Shown here: piece after piece, positions 1-10,737 of the stretch
How the letters are laid out: every line of letters begins with the position of its first letter
Position numbering within the stretch: position 1 is the first letter of the stretch
Source of the DNA: Lepraria neglecta
Lineage: Eukaryota > Ascomycota > Lecanoromycetes > Lecanorales > Stereocaulaceae
Length of the DNA: 64,000 nt
Assembly (NCBI GenBank): GCA_033220425.1
Contig: CM065651.1
Coordinates: 1,860,001-1,924,000 of the forward strand
Direction: 5' to 3'
Notes under the pieces: model-generated
Databases searched by the model: none
What the model saw: only the letters and a program-made list of their open reading frames with translations
What the model was told of the DNA's origin: nothing
Made by a program: the position numbers and the translations under genes

Positions 1-1434
1 AGACCATGTTGATCTTGTTTGTGTGGGGTTTGGGCCTGCGTCGTTGGCTATAGCGGTGGCGCTTCATGATCGAGGAGTCAAGGCTAGAGTTCTCTTCACA
101 GAGCGCCAGCGGAGTTTCAAATGGCACGCTGGTATGTTGCTTCCCAATGCCCGCATGCAGATATCGTTCATGAAAGATCTCGCAACTTTACGAGATCCTC
201 GGTCAAAATTCACCTTTGTCAACTACCTCAAGTCCAAGAATCGTCTCGTTGCTTTCACGAACCTTTCAACCTTCCTTCCCTTGCGCGAGGAATATAACGA
301 CTACTTGACCTGGTGTGCTTCGCACTTTGAGCAACATGTTCGCTACGGCCAAGAAACTATCTCCGTTTCACCAATGAAGAACCGCCAAGGAACTATCCAG
401 TCATGGCGGGTGGTCTCCCAAGACGTCGATACAAATGACAGAAGCTTCATTACTGCAAGGCACGTTGTCGTTGCCGTTGGCGGAAAGCCCAAGATTCCTA
501 GCGGCCTTTTAGATGACGGTCTCGACTCAAGAATCGTTCACTCTTCCGCATATTCGACCGTGGTTCCTACCATTCTCGCAGATACAGACAAAGTCTACGA
601 TCTGGCTGTAATCGGTGGTGGCCAAAGTTCTGCAGAGATTTTCAATGACTTGCAGAACAGATTTCCAAATGCTCGAATTACCCTTTACATCGGTGCGTCC
701 GCGCTGAAGCCTAGCGATGACAGTCCATTGTGAGTTGTTTAGGTACATTTGAATTAACAATACCTTAGACTAACACGTTGGTCTTTTTCCAGTGTCAATG
801 AAATCTTTGACCCGGAACGAGTCAATACCTTCTACAATCTCCCGCACGAATCTCAGCAGAAGACCATCCTTAGCGACAAGTCCACGAACTACGGCGTGGT
901 CCGACCAGAGCTGCTGGATCATATTTATGAGAGTATGTACCATCAACGCTTTCGTGAGCCGCATCAGAGCAAATGGCGATGCAAAATTGAGGCGTGGCGG
1001 GAAGTCGTCGGATACGACAAGCTACCGGACGGTCGTCTCCAGCTGAAATTGAAAAACACATCGAGTGGAGAGGTCAGCATGTCGGAGTCGAGCTTTGACT
1101 TGGCTATTGTTGGGACAGGATACGAGAGGAATGTTCACGAGACGCTATTGGCACCTGCTCGGGATCTTCTTCCATCAGATCGCTTTGTTGTCGGGAGGGA
1201 TTATCGACTTCAATTCCGAGAGGACGCTGTAGCGGGTGATTCTGGAATTTGGTTGCAGGGTTGCTGCGAGGACAGTCATGGTGTAGGTCTTGTGCTTCTA
1301 CAAGCTCTGAATGAATTTGATTGGCTGACCACAGACATCAACAGCTCAGTGACACCTTGCTGTCAATTCTTGCTGTGAGAGGTGGTGAGATGGTCGACTC
1401 GATATTTCCATCGCTTAGACAGACAAAGCTGTGA
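1..1434 (+). CDS. sidA: L-ornithine N5-monooxygenase (SidA type), 5' end outside the window
   Basis: This enzyme hydroxylates ornithine on N5 with FAD, NADPH and O2, the first committed step of hydroxamate siderophore synthesis. The frame is open from base 2, so the true start lies upstream. I read three exons: 2-729, 793-1282 and 1345-1434. Introns are 730-792 (GTGAGT...CAG) and 1283-1344 (GTAGGT...CAG); together they give 435 residues with a stop at 1432-1434. Visible motifs are the FAD fingerprint VGFGPASLA near the left edge, the NADPH-binding GGGQSSAE at about base 615, and the C-terminal SHG-LSDTLLS signature of the family, which only appears once the second intron is removed; an unspliced reading ends too early at 1378. 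No other siderophore gene is visible in the window, so any cluster partners would lie to the left. Family assignment is strong; the exact splice sites are inferred. Confidence 0.93.
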
Positions 1435-2887
1435 TGTTTCTAGTGGGCAGAGTAGATCATTCGATTACAATGCCAAACAGAGGACTGCTGCAATGGAAGT
1501 ACAGTTGGAAATCTGCTTGTTCACCTAAAACCTTGATGTACAAAGACCAGCTTACCACAATCAAAGGCGGGGCTTGGGAAGTTTTAGGAAATCACAGTGG
1601 GACGATCTTTGGGGATCAGTAAAGTACGAAATGGATACATCTCCACGTGCCTACCACTTCTTACCTATTTGTATTACCTTAGGTCGTGACTATAATATGA
1701 TCAGTCTTTTCAGATCGTAGTACCTGTCGTCCAATATCGGAAGCTCCCAACCTCCATCTCATCAACACCCTCAAACACCCTTCCGCGCAAAGCTCACTGA
1801 CTGCATGTATACTCTCTCCCATATATATTTACTAAGGTCAGTCGATCGAGCAGCAGCTATCTTAGCCATCAAAATGAACATGGCTGCTATTTTGAAGCCC
1901 ACCAGCTATATTCTTAATGGGATGGTTTACTGATACAAAAAACTGTGTGAGTCTTCAAGATCAGACATTGTCAGCACGTTGGTGATCTCGGCGTTATTGA
2001 TCTCAACTACCTGGCCCCTGAGCGTGTTGAGGATTCACATGTCAATTTTTTAGATGGCTGCATTAGCTAAGCGAAGTTTATATTGTTCCTGAAGTCAGTG
2101 GTGGGCCTATAGCTATTGGATGGATTGGAGAAAATATGGACCATTCATGCATGAAATTGAATCAAGTCGTGTTGGAAATTCGCTTAGTCAGCCGTCTCAG
2201 GCATAAAACACCTTCATCAACTCAATAAATCTCATAAAACGTCCTAAATTTATCAAGTCGCAACATTAATCGTCTTCGAATTGTCAAATTTGTTTTTCGG
2301 ATAGGAACGGTGGGCGTCAACTATTCGTTCGGCTCGGTGACTCAGTTTTCGGACTTTTGCAGGTATATTTGCCCGTCTTCCTGGGCAAGGCTGGTTAAGC
2401 GCTGACAAGACCCCTATCCATCCCACCAAGTTATATTTAGAAACTTTGCAAGCTTATAAGGCAACAATAACGACGCTTCCCTGCATTTCCAAGCTCTAAA
2501 ACTAACCTCATTCGAGGAGATGTTAACTTGTAAACGCTGCATAGAGGCTACGTTGTCCTCGATGTTTTGGGTACGGCGTTTGCCTTCGGCCTCATGCCCC
2601 TTTCTGATCGATGTCACCATTCATTCAGTCCTCATTATCAAATGGACTAAGAACGCTCTCTCCTCGCTCCATACTCGAGGAAGACGGGATCACCGTCTTA
2701 TTCGATCTCAAACCTACTTCTTGCTTGCCTTTGCATTGGTAGGAAGCGAGAATATCTTAGTTGAATGCAGCCTGATCTATATTTGGACTCGGCTATTGGA
2801 AATCATTTCGTCTGGGGCCGGCTTTCCGATGATCTAAATTATCGTCTCCAGCTGTGAGCCTTCCGGCTTCAGCGGCATCTGCTACCA
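1435..2887. other. Intergenic, no gene recognised
   Basis: Short open frames here (for example 2520-2837) show no recognisable domain or codon pattern. The stretch is AT-rich around 1850-2300. It presumably holds the sidA 3' UTR and the promoter of the ankyrin gene at 2888. Confidence 0.5.
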
Positions 2888-4927
2888 ATGCCAGATCCAA
2901 TATCGATAGTCTCACTGATTGAGGGATCGCTCAGCCTGATTCTACAGTGTGCCAGCGCGGCACAATGCCTACACAATATCGCTGAAAACTACAAAAAGAC
3001 TAGACTTACAGCAATGTCGATGATACAAGAAGTCGAGACCGTATTGTTAGCATGGCAGCGCATTAAGGAATGGTCACAAGGCCACGGAGAAGGAGACACT
3101 GTTGATGCAGAGCTTCTTCCAAGGCTGGGAGAATTGCTGGAGGGCGGTACAGCGGTCATATCCGCTTTATATGAAGACATCGCCAAGTACACCAGACCAG
3201 AGACTCTTAGCTTCATTCAACGGTCGAAAATAGCTTGGAATGAGAAAATTCTACAGGATCACCAACATCGCGTTCGGGGCCAAGTAATCGCAGTGGGCTT
3301 GCTGTTGCAGGTCTTCCAATTAGGTGCTCCAAAGATTCAAGCCGAGCTGTTTTCGAAATCGCACGATGGACTGAGGGACTCGAATTCAAGTTCTCGCTCA
3401 ATTGTTCCTTCCCACATGTCGTCACGTCTTTCTGGATCCACTGGTACCAGGGACAGCAACATCAGCAATACTAGTGCAGACTTGGCCTACCGCCCATTAC
3501 GTTTCGAGAATGAGCTTTTCACCGCCAGAGTCTACAAAAGAAATTACAGGAACTCTGCAATGTTTAGTGGGAACTCTTCGATGTTTCCACTTTCGCATAA
3601 AAGAGCCCGAAGCAGCAACGGGATGCTTGAAGACAACAAGACAAGTCCTAGTAGCGACTCTACTTTGCTCAAGATCCTCTTGACTGAGGAGCCGAACATC
3701 CATTTTGCTCTTCTGAAAGCAGTGGAAAGCAGGAACGTTGACTACGCAAGAGTTTTGTTGGCTCATGGAGCTCGACTCAGCGACCCATGCTCTAATTCGC
3801 CATGGACCAATCTGCACTTTGCTGCGTCCAGAGGAGACTTGAAATTGACTAAGTTCCTGTTGCAAGCTGGTTCCGATGTCACTCTTCATACGATAGGTAG
3901 GATGCAGGCCATCCATGTAGCTTGCAAAGCTGGCTCTCTCGACGTTATTCAAGAGCTGCATGCCGCTGGAGCCACCATTGACTGCGAAAATGACTGCGGC
4001 TTCCAGCCGCTGCATATTGTGGCAAATGAAATAAGTGCCCCTTCAGTGATACGGTGGCTTATCAGCAAGGGCGCCAACATTGATGCCCAGACCAAGACGG
4101 CTTTCAAGGAATCGGCGTTGCAGTTGGCACGCCGCAAATCTTGGCTAAGGGACAACGTGAATGTTCTTCGGGATCTCGGGGCCAAAGAGACTCTTGAATC
4201 CTCACCGCTTCGCTCCCCTCTACACCAAGCAGTGTTGTCTCGATTTCACCGCCATGTAGTAGGACTGCTCGAGGAGGGTGCCGATCCAAACTTCCGAGAC
4301 GCCGACAACGGCTCTACAGCTATCTTATTATTTGCTTCAGCGATCTCTGACGGCGCTCACGAGAAGGCTGACGACTGGACGATGTTCAAGAGACTTCTCG
4401 AACGCGGGGCAGACGTCAAAGCCAAGGACAACATGGGAAACCAGGTCTTGCACTATCTTACCAAGCGTACCTGGTATGATAAGCCTCATTCCACCAAAAA
4501 GGCTCAAGCCAGGAGGTATTTACTCACGTATCTGATTAAATCCGGAGCTGATCCCAATGCCATCAATGCTGAACAAGAGACGCCCCTGTTCCTGGCGATA
4601 AAATACCTCAACGTTCCATTTGTGGAGACTGTGTTAAGAACAGGGGCAGGGTATTTGCTCCCTACTGAGAAGCTGCGCCTGAGGATACATCTTCATGGAT
4701 TGAAGTCGCAATCGTACCTCCATAGAAATCCGACAGCTCTGGACCCAGATATGACACTCGAAAGAGATGAGGAACTGGATGAGATACTGCGATTGATACG
4801 TCTGTTGCCAGAGAACGACATGATCGAAGAAGTACAGTCGGCAGGGAAGGCCACCATGGAAGAAGCCCAGGCGACGGCTAACGCCTTGAGAGGGCGGACT
4901 CAAAGACGCAATTCGTGTCCTTTGTAG
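2888..4927 (+). CDS. Ankyrin-repeat protein with fungal STAND-type N-terminal module (copy 1)
   Basis: A 679-residue single-exon protein. Residues 1-145 form an alpha-helical module beginning MPDPISIVSLIEGSLSLILQ, of the kind found at the N-terminus of fungal NLR-like and ankyrin proteins. A Ser/Thr-rich linker follows and contains FENELFTARVYKRNYRN (about 205-221), which recurs almost unchanged in the next gene. From about residue 265 ankyrin repeats run to about 620, recognisable by patterns such as PLHQAV, LLERGADVKAKD and TPLFLAI. No nucleotide-binding domain is present. The neighbour at 6195 is a paralogue in the same direction and a third relative lies in reverse at 9130-10737. Known members of such families act in self/non-self recognition or stress signalling, but the function here is not known. 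The frame is intact with no sign of decay, in contrast to the third copy. Confidence 0.85.
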   Translation: MPDPISIVSLIEGSLSLILQCASAAQCLHNIAENYKKTRLTAMSMIQEVETVLLAWQRIKEWSQGHGEGDTVDAELLPRLGELLEGGTAVISALYEDIAKYTRPETLSFIQRSKIAWNEKILQDHQHRVRGQVIAVGLLLQVFQLGAPKIQAELFSKSHDGLRDSNSSSRSIVPSHMSSRLSGSTGTRDSNISNTSADLAYRPLRFENELFTARVYKRNYRNSAMFSGNSSMFPLSHKRARSSNGMLEDNKTSPSSDSTLLKILLTEEPNIHFALLKAVESRNVDYARVLLAHGARLSDPCSNSPWTNLHFAASRGDLKLTKFLLQAGSDVTLHTIGRMQAIHVACKAGSLDVIQELHAAGATIDCENDCGFQPLHIVANEISAPSVIRWLISKGANIDAQTKTAFKESALQLARRKSWLRDNVNVLRDLGAKETLESSPLRSPLHQAVLSRFHRHVVGLLEEGADPNFRDADNGSTAILLFASAISDGAHEKADDWTMFKRLLERGADVKAKDNMGNQVLHYLTKRTWYDKPHSTKKAQARRYLLTYLIKSGADPNAINAEQETPLFLAIKYLNVPFVETVLRTGAGYLLPTEKLRLRIHLHGLKSQSYLHRNPTALDPDMTLERDEELDEILRLIRLLPENDMIEEVQSAGKATMEEAQATANALRGRTQRRNSCPL

Positions 4928-6194
4928 GCGTTTATTGTTTTAGGTCTCAGACTGCATGATGGCTGGCCAATGCAGGCGCCTGCTCAGTAATATAGCTGCG
5001 CCGAAAGTTCTCGAAGAAGGGAGAATTGGCCGAAGGACGAGCAGTAGAAGTTCTAGCAGCTGAGCTTAGGAAATGAAAATTGGAGGTACAATTGACGAGT
5101 TGTTGATTTACGTGTCTTTGCAAAATTTAAGAACTCGCCTGTATTCAAATTTATTCGTCCAGGAGGGCTGAGCGGCCATCCACACTGCATCTCAATCTCT
5201 CCTTCCCATTATCCTACCCCTTAAAGCCTCAAAATTCACAGTCCGTATATGATAAGACTATCAGCAGGCTGCGACCATATCTCCTTTGATGTACTTCCAA
5301 AAGATTAGTATGTTGTTGGCGAAGGCATTACGTCGACCCTCGATGATTTCCAACAGCTTCAAGCAACTCGAAAGTAGCATCATTAAAGATCTTCCCCACT
5401 CACAAGTGCCATTACGGTTTTTGGAGCAGACTCGGTGCTCTCTTGCGATTGTGAAGATCGCGACAGGGTTGTTAGGCTCGGTAGCCAATAAACCGTGAGA
5501 AGGGACGCCGCAAGGCACGAGTGGTTCAATGCTAACGGCGGGATCTTATTACCTTGCAGTAGCTTGCCTACGCGCCTGCTTCGCCGCTCTATCATAAGCT
5601 TCGCCCCCCCAATCCGTCACGCTAACCACGTTTTTTCTCCGCCTTGTCTATTATTATCATACTGTTTGCAGTGGAGACTGGTGGCTGCCGGCGCTCTCTG
5701 AGAAATCAAAAATAGGCGCATAGGTTATAGAGATCTCAGTTTTCTGAGCCTTGGATGGTCATGAATATCTTCCAGGATGAGAACAGGGTGGTCGTGATGT
5801 CCAGATTCTGCAATCACCATATCTAAGTGCGTAATGAGCCGCTCCTTTCGCAGTGGAAATGCAATTTTGACTACATGCATGGTGCGTACAGATCTGTCAG
5901 CCTAATAGCCTTGCCGAGCCTCCCGCCGCAGCTTCGCCTGAACGCAATCGATTCGGCTCAAGATCTATTGGGAAGATTCTCCATTCCTTCCCACACCTGG
6001 AAGATCACGATATATCTGATCTGATACTCACAGGTTCGTTCACGCTCGCTGCAATTCTGGAGTACAAATGAGAAAGTGGAATCGGCTGATGCGATGAGTG
6101 TGGGTCCCAGCACAGCTTTATAAGTTCATAGCTTTTTCTGTTCTCGGCTCGACCAGACGCTCGTTACTCAGATCAAGAGCTCAAATCTTAAGCA
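4928..6194. other. Spacer between the two ankyrin paralogues
   Basis: No intact gene. At about 5278-5390 one plus frame reads VVGEGITSTLDDFQQLQ between two in-frame stops, which looks like worn-down coding sequence of a helical fungal N-terminal domain, but it is too short to assign. The rest holds the 3' region of copy 1 and the promoter of copy 2. Confidence 0.4.
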
Positions 6195-8057
6195 ATGGCA
6201 GACCCCATCTCCATCTTCTCCGTTATCCAGGGCTCCATTGGTCTGGCTCTTCAATGTGGGAACGTAATCCAGAGTCTCAACGACATAGTCGGAAAGTTCA
6301 ACCAAGCGCATCTTACTATCATATCCATTATCCAGGAGGTAGAAACGATTCAGATGGCCTGGATTCGGATCAGGGAATGGTCCGAAGAGCATGCAGAAGC
6401 CGGCACCGACACGAACTTCTTCGATCGACTAGGTCGATCGCTTGACTGCGGCACCTTGGTCATGACTGCTCTAGAGCAAGACCTTGAGGACTACAATATC
6501 AAGACCGCGCGGCCGACAATTGGCTTCAGGCAACGCTCAAGGGTGGCTTGGAACGAGACAGCGCTGCTTGATCATCAAAATCGTATAAGAGGGCAAGTCC
6601 AGGCCATGAGCCTCTTGTTACAGGTCCTTGAATTACCCACTCCAAAGGATCGCGGAACGTTGTTGCAAACAACCGAACGTATCCTTCGCAAGTCAGATGA
6701 GAGCGCCTACTCTATCGTCCCTTCCCGCCAATCGTCGTTGCGGGCGGTAGGTTCCCAGACAAGTAGAGCGAGTCGAGCCAGAGACAGCCGCATTAGCATC
6801 GAAAGCGGAGAGCTAGTCTACCGTCCCTTGAGCTTCGAGGACGAGCTTTTCACCGCAAGGGTGTATAAGCGGAATTATAGAAATGCTAAGATGCGTTCTC
6901 TTTTCCGATCGAAATCAAGGACTGGCATCGAAGGGGAAAGGATTAGCAATCGCAAAATCAGTGTCACAGACCATACTAGGCCTGAACGACGTTCGAGATC
7001 TCAAATCTTACTGCGTGCTTCAGAGTTTCTGCTTGGTGATTCGGGATCGGAGCCAGGGTCGCTTAAGGATGACGCAGAAGAGTGTGGGAGCATCCTGATA
7101 GCACTCGATAATGCAAAAGCAGACACGGAAGATCAGCATCAGCTACAGTTAAGGAATAGCTCAACAGAGCGTTCGGATTACCTGACTGGGATGCGCGAAA
7201 GGAGGCAATCACCCCAACGTCTTCCGGTCGGCAGTACCGATATCAACATACCCACGCCTATTCAAGAGGAGTTTCCCAAATCAGACCGAGATAATACGGA
7301 TGAGCAAGCCGGCGAATCTGACTATTCTGCTGAAAGCACGAGTAACGGTGAATTATCCGGGCTCGACAGACAAATTGGGGGATCATTTCTCGAAGAAGTC
7401 CACCCTATTTATGACCTGCCAAGCACGAATGACATTGGATCTGACCAAGCGCTCAGTGACGTCGATACATTGGAGGGGCCTTCTAGCGAAATCCTACACG
7501 TCGTCCACCCAGTCATGCCAGAACTTGAGTCGGTCTTATCCAACGCGCCTTCTTGGGGGGCAACGAGGCAAACCCTGAACACGGCCTTACACAGTGCAGT
7601 GAGGATGGGCAAGGCTGAGGATGTAAAAAGTCTTCTGGCCCGCGGCGCTCAGATCGATAATGATGAGGATTTCCAGGGGTGGGGCCCACTCCATTCAGCT
7701 GCATCAGCGGGAAATGTCGCCATGACACGGCTTTTGGTGCAGGAAGGTGCCTGGGTTGCCAGGAGAAATCATTACAGGATACAGCCTATCCACCTGGCTG
7801 CAAGAGTAGGCTCACTGGAAGTGGCTCAAATTCTGTTTGACGGCGGAGCGTCTGTCGACTGTACCGATGATGTTGGTCGTCAGCCGCTTCATTTTGTGTC
7901 AGAACATGCCGAAGCCCCTGATATGATAGAGTTCCTAGTCAGCAGAGGAGCTAGAGTTGATGTCCAGGATCTATTACATCGAACGCCATTGCGAATGGCA
8001 CGTGAATCGAGTCACGCTCAGAGTGTTGGTACCCTTCTGAATCTTCGAGCCAAGTGA
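6195..8057 (+). CDS. Ankyrin-repeat protein with fungal STAND-type N-terminal module (copy 2)
   Basis: A 620-residue single-exon paralogue of the gene at 2888. The start MADPISIFSVIQGSIGLALQ matches the first copy position by position, and both share the LNDI/LHNI helix, IQEVET, the WNE...HQ.R.RGQV stretch and the linker motif FEDELFTARVYKRNYRN (about 214-230). The linker between this motif and the repeats is much longer here (about 230-455) and acidic/Ser-rich. Ankyrin repeats occupy about 460-620 (TALHSAVRMGKAEDVKSLL, PLHSAASAGN, QPIHLAARVG). The protein stops where copy 1 continues with several more repeats, so either this copy has lost, or copy 1 has gained, C-terminal repeats. Tandem same-strand placement implies local duplication. 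Partner and ligand are unknown. Confidence 0.85.
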   Translation: MADPISIFSVIQGSIGLALQCGNVIQSLNDIVGKFNQAHLTIISIIQEVETIQMAWIRIREWSEEHAEAGTDTNFFDRLGRSLDCGTLVMTALEQDLEDYNIKTARPTIGFRQRSRVAWNETALLDHQNRIRGQVQAMSLLLQVLELPTPKDRGTLLQTTERILRKSDESAYSIVPSRQSSLRAVGSQTSRASRARDSRISIESGELVYRPLSFEDELFTARVYKRNYRNAKMRSLFRSKSRTGIEGERISNRKISVTDHTRPERRSRSQILLRASEFLLGDSGSEPGSLKDDAEECGSILIALDNAKADTEDQHQLQLRNSSTERSDYLTGMRERRQSPQRLPVGSTDINIPTPIQEEFPKSDRDNTDEQAGESDYSAESTSNGELSGLDRQIGGSFLEEVHPIYDLPSTNDIGSDQALSDVDTLEGPSSEILHVVHPVMPELESVLSNAPSWGATRQTLNTALHSAVRMGKAEDVKSLLARGAQIDNDEDFQGWGPLHSAASAGNVAMTRLLVQEGAWVARRNHYRIQPIHLAARVGSLEVAQILFDGGASVDCTDDVGRQPLHFVSEHAEAPDMIEFLVSRGARVDVQDLLHRTPLRMARESSHAQSVGTLLNLRAK

Positions 8058-8216
8058 AAAAATTGATGCGTCACTTGCCGATCTTGGAACACGTCCTTCA
8101 AACTGTGTTTGAATAGTGAAGTAAAGCCTAAGTTGGCTTCTGGTTGTCGGTGTTAGCCGTGTGATTTCCTCGCAGTGGGCTGAAAAGGAGCCGAAAAGTG
8201 AATGTGAAGCGCTGGA
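8058..8216. other. 3' region of ankyrin copy 2
   Basis: Short spacer with no gene recognised. It is followed by a decayed fragment and then by about 550 bases (8572-9129) in which I see no gene. Confidence 0.4.
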
Positions 8217-8571
8217 GTGTCAATCAAGTATCTCACACCTTTAAAAACCCCAGTACTTGTACTCTCAAATATTTGTGAGGCCCATGACACTTACGAGTTT
8301 GGTATCGTTTCGCTGAGGAGTCCTACAAACTGGCGACAACGAGTATCAATACTCGCAACAAATCGCAAAGTCCGAGAAGAAGCCAGTGAAGTCTTCTATA
8401 CAGAGAACACATTTCATTCTAGTCTCCAATGCACGAACTTCGAGCTCTGCGAGGTGTCCGCACTTGACATTACGCGGATAAAGCACTGCCAGCTTTGATT
8501 TATCGTGGAACCTGGATATTCTCGCGCCCATGATTGGGCTATTCACTGGCAACGCCAACTGAGCGGTATAC
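8217..8571 (+). pseudogene. Fragment resembling a fungal 2EXR/F-box-like protein
   Basis: The plus frame reads ILATNRKVREEASEVFYTEN, the pattern (LL.vNRQIr.EA..vFY..NtF) found in the large fungal 2EXR/F-box-like families. It stops at 8498; a one-base frame change continues with a plausible DLSWNLDILAPMIGLFTG until about 8570. No start-side LPxEIR-type motif is visible. I read it as a short decayed remnant rather than a gene, with low certainty about the family. Confidence 0.3.
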
Positions 8572-9129
8572 TTTCCTTCAATATTTTATCTATTAGCCTA
8601 TGGGGACTGCTGCGGTCTGCAAGATCTCAGAAGGTTAGCCATAAGGGATGCTTGGAAGATGTTGTTCATAATTAAGATCATTTTCATCGAAGAAAAGGCA
8701 AAGAGGCCGAGATTTCATACATACTTGCGTCAAGTATATTCTTGAGTACTCTGACACATTCGGCTAAATGACTGATCTCATGAACTGACTCGGTGGCTTT
8801 AGCCATCACATGTAGTAATTGACACCTTTTCATTCTCAATGTACAGCGATTAAACATTGCAGCGAAACAGCTAATTTCTGTCGTATGTCCGGAGCCAGAT
8901 CTCTCTAGGTCGAATGAGAGGGTTATCTTAGAATGTCGTTTGAATATCTGGGAAGATGGCGGCGCCTTCCAGCATTTGAAACAAGTATTGCTAGCTCTCT
9001 TACCCACATGAACCAAGTACAGATGGAAATCGAGTCAGATCAGTGACATTATTTCCACATAATCTTCCTAAGGCCTGAACGGAAATGTTAACATTCTGAA
9101 AAGTACGGCTGCTTTTTACATCAAATTGA
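8572..9129. other. Intergenic, no gene recognised
   Basis: The minus frame 8684-9016 is open but shows no known motif, and I see no coding signal I can defend. The 3' end of the SH3 pseudogene begins at 9130 on the minus strand. Confidence 0.4.
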
Positions 9130-10737
9130 CTAGCTCGCCAGCTTGACAAAATGTTTGTTCCATATCCAACCGATCGGCTGGGATTCCTCATCATTATTTC
9201 TGGCAAGCCAGAGCTCGCCCTTTTCTTCGAACACATCAAAAATCTGAAGGGTGTTGTAAGCAAAGACCCATCATTTATTCCGTGACAATTGATGGATAAT
9301 CACCTCTCCAGCATCGTAAGTCAGATATGGATAGCCAGCTATGATTCCGACTTGAGATTCACTCATTTTGAACTCGTATACGCTAGCTCCCAAAAAGATG
9401 ACATTTCGGTCAGATAAAACCAGAGGGCGCTGAAACTCAGGAGTTGCCCCTGCGGACTGGGCGAGACGAGGGTCCTGTGAGCCGAAGGCGTCGTTATCAT
9501 CCGGGGTCAGTCCCCGATTTGCGATGTGGGATGGCAGTCGGACATCGAGCAGTTTCGAGTACTCGTGAAAAGCCCGCATGGAAACTTGTGGTTCTTCAAG
9601 TTCAAATTCGATAGCTTACCGTATCAGGTGGTCCATGCCTTCTGTCGTGCTCTCAAGTGCAACCTCGGGCGAGGAAACATCTCCCGTCGTTGTACTGCTA
9701 TGAACCCGTGGGCTTCCCGGATCCATAGCGAGTGTATCCAAAATTTCGGCCTCCTCTGCACCCTCGACATCTTGAGAAGTCGTCGAGCCTGCGTTTGTGA
9801 CCATAGTCTGCCCTAAGTCTGTTACTTGGACGTTCCTCCGTTTCGAAGGTTGATGCAGCATCCAACGTTTATAAGCCCGGGCAGTGAAAAGGTCGCCCTC
9901 AAAACTTCTTCGTTGGTACACTGTCTCTGCTCTCGATGCTGGTGGTGCTGTAACGCTGTTCGGCGGCTATGGACATCCGCGAAGGCACAGTTGAAAATGC
10001 GCTTTCATCGTATTCGCGGAGGCTGACGATCGAGTCACGGAGGAGTTTGTTCCGATGATGTGCTGCAGGACTAATCGAAGTCAGGGTAGTTCTTGTAGGG
10101 AAAACAAAACAAACAAGTTACAAAGAAAGCAGCTCATAGTCAAAGCGAAAATACTCTGGCTCAGCGTTATCAAGCGCAGGGACGAATCATCAAAGCGACC
10201 GGGAAGACATTGTATCACTGATCCAAACAGCAGGATCAAAGTCAGAGCGCAAAGCCTGAGCGCAAAGCCTCTTGCTTACTGACAACCGACCTTACCTCGG
10301 AAAGCTTATCGCACAGTTTCCTAGTGCCCATGGCTCTTAATTGGAACGAAGATTTCTGACAAAGTGGAGGCACAATAAGTTTGGTATAGCAAAGAATGAG
10401 CAGACTTACAGCTCTAACACCTGGAGAAGGAGCTGCATTGCCCCAACTTGACCTCTCACCCGATCTTGGTGACCTCGCAGTGTGTTTTCGTTCCAAAGAA
10501 CTTTCGAGCGCTGCCAAAATCTTAAGTCCTCTTGGCCACCTTGAAATTGCCTGAGATCATCCAAAAGTGCTGATATAACTGCTTCATAGCCATGATAGCA
10601 AGGTTGGCCTTCTTGTGCTTGTTCGTCAGATCGTTGAGACTCTTTGCCACACTGGCACACTTCAAGGCCAGACCAGTAGAGCCATTTGCAATGGCAATGG
10701 CAATGGCAATGGCAATGGCAGTCACAGGATCTGCCAT
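9130..10737 (-). pseudogene. Broken relative of the ankyrin genes: STAND-type N-terminus with SH3-like C-terminus
   Basis: The minus strand starts at 10737 with MADPVTAIAIA..., followed by GLALKCASVAKSLNDL, clearly related to the N-termini at 2888 and 6195. About 45 codons present in those copies are missing near 10583, shifting the frame; the homologous WQRSKVLWNEN...RGQV segment continues in another frame to about 10410. The linker motif FEGDLFTARAYKR appears at about 9865-9905, again after a frame change (near 9948) from the preceding STVPSRMSIAAEQ. An in-frame TAA at 9616-9618 interrupts DHLIR-stop-AIEFELEEPQVS. The C-terminus reads YLTYDAGE, then a 60-nt intron (9244-9303), then IFDVFEEKGELWLARN...IGWIWNKHFVKLAS and a stop at 9130, an SH3-like fold of fungal type. 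At least three independent lesions make it a pseudogene; exon limits in the middle are uncertain. Confidence 0.72.
10688..10717. repeat. Hexanucleotide repeat GCAATG x5
   Basis: Five uninterrupted GCAATG units. On the minus strand they encode the alternating Ile-Ala run at residues 8-17 of the pseudogene N-terminus, where the intact paralogues have unrelated hydrophobic residues. Confidence 0.95.

Noticed and set aside
5278-5390. Short coding-like stretch VVGEGITSTLDDFQQLQ in the spacer between ankyrin genes
   Set aside because: Bounded by stops on both sides and under 40 codons; possibly old debris, but no family can be assigned.
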